Below, one piece after another: positions 34,816 to 45,650 of a stretch of DNA of 64,000 nt. The stretch lies in the NCBI RefSeq assembly GCF_019175385.1, contig NC_083341.1:61785800-61849799 (forward strand), read 5' to 3'. Each line of letters begins with the position of its first letter. The stretch's first letter is position 1. The notes beneath the pieces were generated by a model, which saw nothing but the letters and a program-made list of their open reading frames with translations, ran no database searches and had not been told where the DNA came from. Source of the DNA: Lycium barbarum. Its lineage: Eukaryota; Streptophyta; Magnoliopsida; Solanales; Solanaceae. Both the position numbers and the translations under genes were made by a program.

Positions 34816-37800
34816 TGTCACGACCCAGCCCCGTGGGCCGCGACTGGTGCCCTTCTGGGACACCCCAAACAAACTCACACCCAAACCATCGTAATCAGCC
34901 TCGTCCAAACTCAACGTACGTTATTCGAACTCAACATCGTAATCAGATATCTACCGAACACTTATCCTAAGCAGTCGCCCGTACAGATCAGACAAATCAC
35001 AAATCAGAAAGGAGGCGGAATATACATCGCCAAATTTCACACACACACATCAGAAGGGTGGCGGAATGCACATCGCCCCCAAGTACATACACATACATAC
35101 AAACTCAGAGGCCGACTTGGCCATAGCAGCGTACGGGCCGCTTAAGAATGCAAAACAGACTCACATGCAAACACACCGGACCCACGACCCACAAATCTGA
35201 CTACAGGCCTCTAGACAAAACAGAACATAAGAACATATGACGGGACAGGGCCCCGCCGTACCCACACATCCACAAATGTACCGAACACACACATACAACA
35301 GAAGATATGTACCAAAAGTAGGCTCCGGATCAAGGGGAGCTCTCCAACACAGCAGAATGAGTAGCCTAAACTGGAGGACCACCCAAACGAGCTTCTGTAC
35401 CTACGGGCATGAAACACAGCCCCCGAAGAAACGGGGGTCAGTACGGGAGAAGTACTGAGTATGTAAAGCAGAAGGTACAGAAATCACAAACACAGCTGGA
35501 GTCAGAAAGAACAAACACAACGTCAACGTAACAAAGCAAACCTGTGCGGAAGGCAAACGTACGTATGCAAATCAAATCATGGATAGGGTTTAGGAACGTG
35601 GTCACCCCCCCCCCCCCCCCCCCCCCCCCCGACGCTGGTGCCACAACACATCATAACTCCAGAAGGTTTCAAATCTCCGTACAGTCTCCAGACACATCAT
35701 ATCACACACACATCATATCATCAGAACATACCAAATGCCATATCACATCATAACTCCATAAACGGTAACCGGCCCTATGGCGAGGCCTCGGAAACCGTAA
35801 CACATCATAACTCCCGAATATGTTATGGCGCGCACGATCACAAAGTCGGCCCGGGTACCGACGAACGAAGTCATAGCAGACAACACGAACAGAGTAGTGC
35901 AGAAACCATATGCATATCAAAAATAATTTGTCGGACTCAACATATAGTTTACATGTAGGTATAAACTGACGCCAGAAGGCTCGGAGTAGGAATCAGATTG
36001 ATCAAAGTATGCGTATAAAAGTTACGAAGTTCCAAACTGTCAAATTCGCAAGAAAAACTGTTCAGAAGTCGCTTTCCGAAAATCTCACATCATTCAAAGT
36101 ACAGAACGTACGTTAATGGCATAAGAAGTTTCAAACACATACTTGGGTCATAAGCAGACAGTCGCAGATTATAACGGACACAAACGGACCAAACAAACTG
36201 AATAAGGGGAGCCTCGGGGCTCGCGGGCCCACCTCGGGTCAAATTGAGGCGGCGGACACAAATCACAGACTTTCGGCTCCATAGAGCCATCTACGGAAGT
36301 TTCGAGGAGTTTCGGACACAACATCACAAGTTATGGAGGTACGAACATTCTTTTAACCAAATGCGACAAAAAGGGTTCAATCGCGCTGAATGAATAGTGC
36401 TCGAACTTGAACTTCGATTTCCAAGAGCAGGGTTATTCCCGAGGGGCCGATCTTAACCTAGTATGTCTAGGACATGCCAAAAGAATGATAGGTAGGCTTT
36501 ACATACCTGGTTGGCGCCTTACGCTCCTCAAATCGCAATTCCCGTTTCGTCCAGAAACTGCAAATGGTCACTTTTACCAGTTACTATTCATGAGAATTAA
36601 CATTTTAGTCTTTGGGCTATATTTGGCTACCGAAATTTCGGCAGCACTTCCCCTATAAATCTAACACCCCCGAGACTTAGCTCGGCTCAAAATACAACGA
36701 CAACAACAGCCCGAACATCATAAAACCATACAAACCACAATCATACTACATTAACTTCAAAATTTCACTTTAATACATAAGTTGGCAAATTCTTGACTCA
36801 ACTTCAAAATTCCAAATCTATTTCCACATTAGTCCATTCATTCACTCATTCCCAATTATTCAAACACACTACATACAAGTTCCAAATCACATACAAACAT
36901 CCCCAAAGTTCACTACTTTCCAATTTTCATTCAAAACACCAAAAGTTACGACGAACGTTCTAACTTGCGTCGTTTCATTCCAAATTCGTTATCATCAACC
37001 ATAAATCTTATTTAAGTCCTTAATATCATAAATATACTATGATGTACACAAATATACCAAAGGTATACACTTTCCGATAACGTCCGAAATCATTTTCTAA
37101 CACCAAATCAATTCTCCAAACATTCATTTACGATACAAAGGTTACAACGACACCTCAAACGACTAAACGGAATCAAATTCACATGGTCTTGCACTACCTA
37201 CAAGCCACGGCCAAACACACCCTTTCTACACACACACACCATGCACAAACACAACCCCATCCCATAATCTTCATACTAATCCAATCACTAACACATACAT
37301 ATCCATTTCATAACATTAAAACATAAAAATCTTACCTTGTTCTTGAATTTCCGACTTGTCGCGAACGTCGATCTTTCTCCAAACTACTTGTATCACGTCG
37401 GAGAGCGTCTTGAGCACTTTACAACTATGTGAAAATCAAGATTTTTGGAGCAAGCACAAGGCTTGGGAAATTGTTTCTCTCCTCTCCACTATTCTCGGCC
37501 GAAACCCTCTTGTTGGTGTTCTTGAATTTTTTTTTTGATCTTTGAAGATTCTAAGTGGAAGAATGATATATATCCACTAATAGTCATGTGCATAGCACAT
37601 GACATTAAAATGGGTTTGGGCCAAAAGCTATGGCCGGCCACCCTCCAATCCTTGGGCCTCAATTTTGTTATATTTTCCTTGGCCCAATTCACTAAGAGTC
37701 CCGTTTTGTAATTCCCGAAACTAATTTCCGAAATTCCGAATTTACCCTCGGCCTTCCCCGACGTCTTAACATTAATGATTCCATAACCAACATAGTCATA

Positions 37801-37886
37801 TTCACCAAAATCAAGTTATGTCCTTATAACACACAAGTCGAAATTATTTCTCAATTTCCAATTACACGAAAACACGGGACATAACA
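34816..37886 (-). repeat. Element C 5' LTR
   Basis: Nearly identical partner of 28389-31451. On the minus strand it begins TGTTATGTCCCGTG and ends GGGTCGTGACA. The C run here (about 35607-35630) is longer than in the other copy. Confidence 0.93.
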
Positions 37887-37891
37887 ATAAG

Positions 37892-39220
37892 TTTGCACTG
37901 TTTTTATTATATATATATACACATACTATGTTCAAAACACGATTAATATAACATTGTAGTTTGTGCTCCGTATTCAAAACTTTATTATATTAGTGTTTGC
38001 TACGAATATAAAGTTGGCAAAAATTTATTAATACTTTTTAAAAGAGAAGACTTATTTAAAAGGAAACTATTTTCCTCTCTTTGAAATAAAACAATAGCAA
38101 TATTTAAGCATTAGTTGATACTTTGAATTTTAATTCGATTAATTTAAAGGTGTAAAATATTCTATTGTTAATGTATGTAGATTGGACCTAAACAATACTT
38201 ATTATTTTTTATCAAATTTTGATTTGGATAATTCTAATTCAAATTATTAAATTAATTTTACATGTTTAAAACGAAACAAAGTAGAAATTTGATTTTCTAT
38301 TTAAACGAAGAACTACTATTTTTAATTTTTGATAAATATTCTTGACTTAGCTCATTTTACTTGTCATGTTGTCTGTTGCACAGTTTTTTAAGGAAACATC
38401 AATTAGAATTATAATTTGACTAATTTACCTTATTAATTATTTGATCTCCATTTAATATTATTTTTTCTTTTATGACATTAATCTCTTTTCACATTTATTA
38501 GAGTAAGAATAAAAATGAAAAAGTAATTAAATTCTATCTTTTTTTAAAATATAAATATTTTAAGTATATTTATTTTAGTAAACATAACAAATAAATGACA
38601 TGACAGAATAACAAATACAACAGTTAAATATCTAGATTAGATCTCAGGCTAATATAAGAAAAAAAAAGTAAATTGTATGCTTTTGCTACTTAACCTTTTG
38701 AAGAAAAGCAATAATATGTAGTCTATTTTTTTTTGTTGTACAATAATTTCATTTGCTCTCACTAATGAGTTGATACGCATGTGACAATGAATCTACCATT
38801 ATTGACTTAATGAGAGATACTTTGGAAATTACATGAATATTATTTGATTTTTTAATATGAGGTGCACGTTTTTTTTTTTTTTACATTGCTTGTTTTTTTA
38901 ATATGGGGTTCACATTTTTTTTTTGATATTGCTTAATTTTTTAAATATGGAGTCCACTTTTTTTTTTTTTTTACATGAGTTTGGAGATGGTGGGATACAC
39001 TTTTTTTTAATATTGCTTGATGTATTTAGTATGGGGCCCACTTAATTTGTTTTTTTTTTTTTTTTTGATCTGTGATTGACGACGAAGCATGGGTATAGAG
39101 TAGTAAAGTAAAGTAATAGGAATAATGAGCAGGGGTTTAACAGCTGTAAGTTATAGTTTAGGGACAATAACAAAAATTAGACATAATTAAAGTGTGAAAA
39201 TAATAAAAACCTGATAATTT
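37892..39220. other. AT-rich intergenic DNA upstream of PrxQ
   Basis: No gene seen. Very AT-rich with many homopolymer runs. About 38850-39060 holds four loosely repeated units (see the separate entry). This is probably the original 5' flank of PrxQ apart from the element C insertion. Confidence 0.5.
38850..39060 (+). repeat. T-tract repeat upstream of PrxQ
   Basis: Four diverged units of TTTAATATGGGGTYCAC followed by a long T run and then an ATTGCTTG-like segment, spaced about 45-75 bp. It lies 360-570 bp upstream of the PrxQ start codon. Confidence 0.5.
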
Positions 39221-39421
39221 AGTAGAGTTTTGATCTCAAAAAAGAAAAAAGAAAAGAAAAATACTATCTTAGTCGGTAGTTGGGGTCAGCAATTCTCCAC
39301 CGCGCAGAAAGCGGCCATTCCCACTTTCGGCACGCACACACTCGCTCTTATTCTATACAGAACTAGAAAGCAACAATCTTCATCTCTGCTCATTTACCAA
39401 AAGTATCTTAAAAAAATCCAA

Positions 39422-42400
39422 ATGGCTTCTATGTCCGTCTCTGCAACAAAGCATACTCTAATTCCTTCACTGCTCCAATATTCTCAAACCCCTAAAATAC
39501 TCTTCAGTCGGAATCTAAGCATTGTCTCAAGATCCTCAAAATCTAATTTTTATGGTCTTAAGATCCTTCATTTGCCTTCTTTAACAACCCCTTCTTCTTC
39601 TTCTTCTTCTTCTTCAACTAAAAGTTCCATTTTTGCTAAGGTACATTGCTTCCCCCCTGCTTCACTATCTTGACTACTTTCTCTTAGCTTTCCATTTTTT
39701 TTTTTTTTGCTTTGTACCCCCCTTTGTTTCAAATTACATGTGGTGTTTTTTTAACACGCTTTTTAAGAAAATATATTTGGACTCTTTTACCCTCATATTT
39801 GTCTCAAGATTTAATATGTCTTCATTAAATATTTATTCAATTGAGATACTTGTAATTTTTCTAATGGAGTAACAATTACTTATCCTCTGATGATTTTTAT
39901 TTGTCCTATATACTTAAATAAATTGTCTACACAACTTCTAAAGTATGCTTGATTGATTTCAATCGTGACAATTAGGGGTGATATAGTAAAATTATCATTA
40001 TATTTATAGCTTCTAGATGTGCCAAGTCAATACAAGACAAGTAAAAATGGACGGAGGACTACTAAAGGTTAAATATTTATTCTATTGAGGTGTTTATAGT
40101 TTTTAAGAACAAGTACAACTACTAGAGATAAAATGGGAAAAAATAATTAATTTTGTAACTTTTAAAATGACAAATAATTTGAGACTCTGGGAGTAATGAT
40201 TACTTTAAACCTTATCTGGAATTGTGGCATGTTATGTAGGTGGATAAAGGTTCAGTGCCTCCACCATTCACATTAAAAGATCAAGATGGAAAAGATGTGA
40301 GTCTCTCCCAGTTCAAAGGCAAGCCTGTTGTGCTCTATTTCTATCCTGCTGATGAATCTCCTGGTTGCACCAAACAGGTATAGTCCAATCACCACAAATT
40401 ACGTTTAAATTCGGTTCAATTTTACATTGGGTTGAACATTTTATTTGTGTTAGTTACTATTTGGACAGTCAAAAGGATATTTTATTTGACCATATTCAAA
40501 TACTTTCTAGATATTTTGAATTGTTAACTATTGTGACTTATAGTATTTCTTATGTAGTTTCTAAATATGTAAATTTTATTTTACGAAATTGAAGATTCTA
40601 TGTTCGAAAGCACACTGGACATTAGTCAGTTTGACCCTCGTACTCTCGTACTCTGAATCAAGCCAAATAAATTGAAACAGAGGGAGTAATTATTATAGAC
40701 AAAAAAATACAGAAGAAAGTATTGAAAGCATGATTTTGTTGGTTTTATTGAAGTGTAATCCAAACAATGACTTCATTTTATGCAAAAGATTTGCACAAAG
40801 AAAGGCCTTGGTGGTATCATGAATTGGGAATTATAATCAATTAGCTGAATAGATGTGAATGAACAATCGTTTCTTTTACTAACTTCTTTGAAATTAGGGA
40901 AAAACTTTTAGAAGAATTGGAACCCTTCACCTAAGTGATGCTACCATTAGGCTACAAAACCAATCACAACCAAATCTTAATTCCAAATTTGATCAATGTG
41001 TGACTTGTTTATTATATTGGACTTTCTGGAATAGCTGTACTGCTCTTCGAACTTCTTAGAATATCTATGTTGGAGTCATTACTCTATTTTCTGTGGTCAC
41101 CTCGTGTATTGTTTTTTATTTTTATTTATTTATTTATTTTTCCGTCCAGAAACAAACTACTGTTATATATTAACTTAATAAAATACACGTATAAGGATCA
41201 ATATCTGAGTGTGCAAAGAGTGCACACCAGTGTTATCAAAGGCGCGCTTTAAGCGCTGAAGCGAGGCTCAAAACATGTTGAGCGCTTCGCCTCGCTTTAT
41301 GTGCGCTTCAGTGTCGTCATCAAGGCTCTAAGACATACTTTTCCTTGCCAATGAGCCTTTCTTGGAGAGGTGACACTAGATGATTAATATCTCACTTTAT
41401 CGTAATATTTTTACAATTTCTTTGCCCATACATTTGTTATTCATGCTTATTATTATTAATCTTGGACTAAAAATATATATATTTGTATTTTTGCACCATT
41501 GTGCTTTTTTTCATTAAAGCCCACGCTTTATTTGCGCTTTGCGCACCTTAGAGCTTTTTTGCGCTTTTCGCTTTTGATAACACTGGTGCACACTCATGAC
41601 TAACTAAAATATCTAGAGGAGGAGAGTGACTTAAAGAGTCATTTCAAAAAGGGGGATTTTGGGTTGCTGGTCCTGTCGAGCAGTGATCTTGATGAAGGAT
41701 GTCTTGTAGCGGCACTGAAGTCGGAACGACGAGTCTAGTAGTCGTCTTGCCTAACTGATCAGCTAAGTAGGCCGGCACAGCAAACGCGGGCTGTTGATCA
41801 AAAAGGGTTATTGAGTGGTACTCATCCAAAACACAGCCATGTTTTGCAAGTTGGTTGTAACTGCGTTTTGCTCCCTGTACATGTGTTTTTGGGGAGGATC
41901 ACCCTGCATGAGGAGGCACCTGCAATCAGATATAATGTTGAAGAAAAGTGAGTGTGTTGCATTCAGCAGTGAAATTAAAGCTGCTGTGTCAATATTCACT
42001 TCCAATCGTTTTAGATTGTACTGTAAAGCTAGACGTAATCCCTCACTAAGTGCCAGAAGCTCTGTTTCTATGGTGTTGTGACTGAAAACACATTTACAAG
42101 ACCAATGAAAAATGTTTTGTTATAGTTACTGTCCCTTTCAAGAATGCTCTGTCATGCTTTCTTTAGTAACTTTTGTCATGGCTTCTTCACTCCCGTTGTT
42201 TTCTTTTTTACTTGAGCCGAGGGTCTATCGGAAACAACCTCTAACTCCCAAGGTAGGGGTAAGGTCTGCATACACACTACCTTCCCAGACGCCCCTTGTG
42301 GGATTATGCTGGGTATGTTGTTGTTGTTGTAAAACTTTCACGTTTTACTCCAGTTACCCTTCGAGTCGCGATCACTAAGACCTGTGGTTATGTTGGTCGC

Positions 42401-44473
42401 TCCATCCGTGTTAAGTTTGAAGGTGTTAGATGTTGGTGGATGCTATTTCACTTGGAGGGGGATTTTTGGGACAGTTTTGCGATGGTCAAGGGCTACATAA
42501 TAAAACTCATCAGCTCTTTGGAGAATAGCAGGTTTAGTTAGGGGCGTGCTAGTGTCACAAAAGAGCTTCTAGTTGCGGTGGAGCCATATCTGCCATAAAA
42601 CGAACGGATATAGAATGGAGTTCGGTATGTTGAGTTCGTTTGACGTATCTGTCGTATGAATCAGAAGATGTAGCATTTGAGAGGATGATGATGAAGGGTA
42701 GCTGATTTTGTCATTACAGTGGTAGCATTAAGTTGAGGCCAAAGATTCATTACTGCTGGGCATTCTTAAAACAAATGCTTGATGGTTTCACTTGCCTGGT
42801 GGTATAATGGACAGACATCAGAAGGGATGAAACCTAAGTGGTGGTAATAGTAAGAAGTTGGAAGTCTTCGTGGCATGCAAGCCATGAAATGTCGTAATCT
42901 TGGAGGGATTTTCAGTTGCCAAATCCAAGCGAATGATGCATCTGGCTGGGGTGTTCGTAGAGCGTTATACATTGATTTGACTGAGAAGGTGTCTGTTGAA
43001 GTGAGAAGTTCAAAGGAAATTGTCATGGCGATTATCGAAAAGAGGGAAGTGCGTACTTTGGATACGTAAAAGGAGTTGAGGTGGTAGCTCGAGAGGGAAG
43101 TTTGACAGGTTCCATGAGCTATTAGAGATGTAGTTGGAGAGAGTGAGTGTGTCGTGATGTTTTGGTAAAGGCCCTGCTACTAGGCTTCTGATAGAAGTGC
43201 GGCATGGGGCCAATGGTCGGACCAAAATTTAACTAGTTGGCCATAGCCCATGTTCCATTTTAGGCCTAACTGAGGACAGTTCCTACCTTGTGGAAATTTT
43301 TTTATAGATGGAGGAGTAGTTATGTGGGGTTTTTGGTGTTTAAGTGAAGTACGGAGTAAGTACGGTCTTTGCCCAAGGGGAGGTGGAATTCTGAATGAGT
43401 CGACATGCTTTCCAAGCAGTGCGTTATCAGTGAAAAAGATTACTGCTAGACACAAATTAAGTCTAATCCCATACAGGGAACTGCTCAATTATGAGACAAG
43501 TTTAAAATACAAAGCTAGATCTATGGCTTGAAACTGTTCTAGAGATGACCCTCATTCTTCCTTCTCATTTTGTTTTCTTTTTTAACTAGAATTTACTTGC
43601 TTTACTCCTGAAAGGAAAAACCATACTCTTTATGCTGCAATAGCATATACATAAAAAGTTACCTTCGTAATAACCAATGTGTGAACGTTTTTTTACAGGC
43701 ATGTTCCTTTAGGGACTCTTATGAAAAATTCAAGAAAGCTGGAGCAGAAGTTGTTGGGATTAGTGGTGACGATCCGGAATCCCACAAGGTATTATAGATT
43801 TAATTGATTGGTTATAAAAATAGTTGGCGGAAGTTCATTTTTCTGATAGGCAGTCAGTTATCTGGACTTCTGATTCTTATTATCAAATCAGATTACATTA
43901 ACCTTGCTGTTCCTATTAGTCTCGTTCTCTAAAGTTTGCATTTGATTGAACTCCTGGTTTGATTTCACAGAGAAATTACTAATCAGGTTCTTGTTTCTAA
44001 TGGAATAATCATCAGCCAAGCAACACGTGATTTCTTACTTTTACTTTGTTTGGGAAATTGCACAGATAATTATTTGCCAGCTGCATTGATTTGGATTTCT
44101 ATTGGCACACTGTCAAAATTATACTTTTCATGTCAAAGGATATACTCGAGCTCATCGTGTTTCAAATTTCTTATATTCTTCTCATACTTTTTTTTTCGGA
44201 TTTTAGTTTGTATATATTGCCAACTCTTATAATCAAGGTATTTGGGTTGTACAGGCGTTTGCAAAGAAATACAGACTTCCATATACCTTGCTGAGTGACG
44301 AAGGCGACAAGGTTAGAAAGGAGTGGGGAATCCCGGGAGACCTTTTTGGTGCATTGCCCGGAAGACAAACTTATGTGCTTGACAAGAATGGAGTCGTTCA
44401 ACTCATATATAACAATCAGTTCCAACCTGAAAAACATATTGATGAGACACTGAAGCTACTTCAAAGTCTCTGA
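39422..44473 (+). CDS. PrxQ: Peroxiredoxin Q, chloroplastic (4 exons, 221 aa)
   Basis: A thiol peroxidase that reduces peroxides in the plastid using thioredoxin. Exons: 39422-39640, 40240-40377, 43699-43788, 44255-44473. All introns are GT-AG and phase 0. The four pieces give 73, 46, 30 and 72 residues. Residues 1 to about 70 are a Ser-rich chloroplast transit peptide with a run of eight Ser encoded by a TTC/TCT repeat. The mature domain starts near [17 protein letters not shown]. The peroxidatic Cys116 and resolving Cys121 form the PrxQ signature [19 protein letters not shown] and [19 protein letters not shown] are typical of the family. All key residues are present and no frame is broken, so it is very likely functional. 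Intron 2 is 3.3 kb because of transposon insertions. A dead copy of the 5' end lies at 27154-27597. Confidence 0.97.
39717..40193. mobile_element. Stowaway-like MITE in PrxQ intron 1
   Basis: Ends CCCCCCTTTGTTTCAAATTA and ATAATTTGAGACTCTGGGAG are imperfect inverted repeats flanked by TA. It takes up most of intron 1. It resembles the element at 47732-47975 (shared TGTCTCAAGATTTAATATGTC-like and CTATTGAGGTGTTT segments). Confidence 0.6.
41228..41585. mobile_element. hAT-type MITE in PrxQ intron 2
   Basis: TIRs CAGTGTTATCAAA and TTTGATAACACTG are flanked by the exact 8-bp TSD GTGCACAC (41220-41227 and 41586-41593). 358 bp, with GCGCTTT-rich ends and no coding capacity. Confidence 0.85.
41640..43530 (-). 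pseudogene. 5'-truncated LINE fragment (zf-RVT and RNase H) in PrxQ intron 2
   Basis: Minus-strand pieces in order: a [16 protein letters not shown] segment (about 43230), a zf-RVT-like segment ([20 protein letters not shown], about 42900), and RNase H-like and C-terminal pieces (42005-41644). The reverse transcriptase core and ORF1 are missing, as in 5'-truncated insertions. Many stops and frameshifts; it cannot code. A SINE fragment interrupts it near 42216-42330. Confidence 0.65.
42216..42330 (+). mobile_element. SINE fragment with (TTG)n tail
   Basis: GCCGAGGGTCTATCGGAAAC, then GGTAGGGGTAAGGTCTGC, ending GGGTATGTTGTTGTTGTTGT. This is the 3' body of a Solanaceae SINE of the TS/SolS kind with its TTG-repeat end. 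The tRNA-like 5' head with A and B boxes is missing. Confidence 0.62.
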
Positions 44474-44700
44474 ATGTCAAACGTTTTCGCTCGATACATT
44501 TCTTTCCCACTGGCCATCAAATTTCTCTTATATTTAGTATATATTTATACAACCACTGTGGTTGGTGTCAAAGGAACTGTAAGGTTAGGGTAGTAAAAAT
44601 TATGTGATAGATTGTTGTATTACTATTGTGAGTGATGTAAATTTGCGGGAAAGCCTTTGTACTGATTGCACCGTAACTGCATATTAGAGTTCTTTCAATG
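44474..44700 (+). other. PrxQ 3' untranslated region (approximate)
   Basis: Non-coding AT-rich sequence after the stop. The end point is a guess; no single clear poly(A) signal decides it. Confidence 0.4.
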
Positions 44701-44778
44701 GTTCAGCTTTCCTCTCTTTGAACAGTTGAACAAACCCCAAGCAGCAAAGTGAAAGTTGTAGCGCAAAATTATAGTAGT

Positions 44779-45650
44779 CTTTTTTTTTTTTTTTTTTTTT
44801 TTCAGTTGAGAGATTCACCATAGTGGAGGGGATTAGGCAATCACCTAATCCAGTATATACATAAAAATAAGGATTACAAGGTGGACATAAACCTTAGCCT
44901 CCAAAGCACACAATACAATGGTGTTAGTTATAACACAGTTCAGCTGCATCAAGAACACAGTCTGCACAATGGCTGGATCTTTCTTTACAAGAGAAGCAAA
45001 AGAGTACAGTGAGCACAAAGCAATATAAGTTAACTGAGTATCACAAGAGAGAGTCATTGTACTAGTCATTAGAGAAAAACATTCTTTCTAATCTTATATC
45101 TGAAATTTGGTATTCCATCCTGCTCTACTGAAGCTCTAGCTTGCTCTTGGGAAAGAGAGATCTTCAGTGAAGATAATGTGCCCTCTGTCAGTAACACAAA
45201 ATTAGCCATCTGATCTGCAATGCTATTTCCTTCCCTGAAAATGTGTAACCAAACAAAAATGATCCTCTGTGCATCAAAGACCAAATTTGATTGATGATGC
45301 TATGGATTTGCCATGAAGCATTGATCTTTCTATTGATTATATCAACCATCAGCATAGAATCAGATTCAACAATAGTCTTAGGGAGACCTTTGTCAATACA
45401 CATGCTCATTCCTTACAAAATAGCCTTAGCTTCTGCCACATTATTACTGCAAATGCCATCGAAAGAAGCAAAGGCCATTACCACATGGCCACCATGATCT
45501 CCAATAATTGCTCCTGCAATTGTAGGATCACCTTTACTGCACCCATCCACATTCAATTTCATCCCGCCGTCCTCTGGTTTAGACCATCTCACCCTTATGC
45601 TTTGCACAGTGGATAAAGCATTTAGTCTCTCAGGTTGTTTAAGAAATTAT
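44779..45650 (-). pseudogene. 5'-truncated LINE 3' end with RNase H domain
   Basis: The poly(A) tail appears as about 20 T at the left end. Reading leftward on the minus strand, an RNase H (RVT_3) domain is clear: KLNVDGCSKGDPTIAGAIIG, SNNVAEAKAIL, VESDSMLMVDIIN, then FREGNSIADQMAN. An in-frame TAA follows AEAKAIL and a frameshift near 45270 separates the last part. It lacks the reverse transcriptase. Located about 300 bp after PrxQ. A weak flanking similarity (AAATTATA on both sides) may be its TSD. Confidence 0.75.

Larger units (their letters stand above)
28389..37886 (-). mobile_element. Element C: gag-only (TR-GAG type) Gypsy retrotransposon, complete, intact gag
   Basis: LTRs of about 3.07 kb (28389-31451 and 34816-37886) with TSD ATAAG at 28384-28388 and 37887-37891. 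Minus-strand order: 5' LTR, PBS (TGGTATCAGAGC), leader, open gag frame, 5S-like segment, 41-bp tandem repeat, hairpin, polypurine tract, 3' LTR. No protease, reverse transcriptase, RNase H or integrase is present in the 3.4-kb interior. By eye the LTRs differ at about a dozen substitutions plus homopolymer length, so this is the youngest-looking LTR element in the window. Confidence 0.94.
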
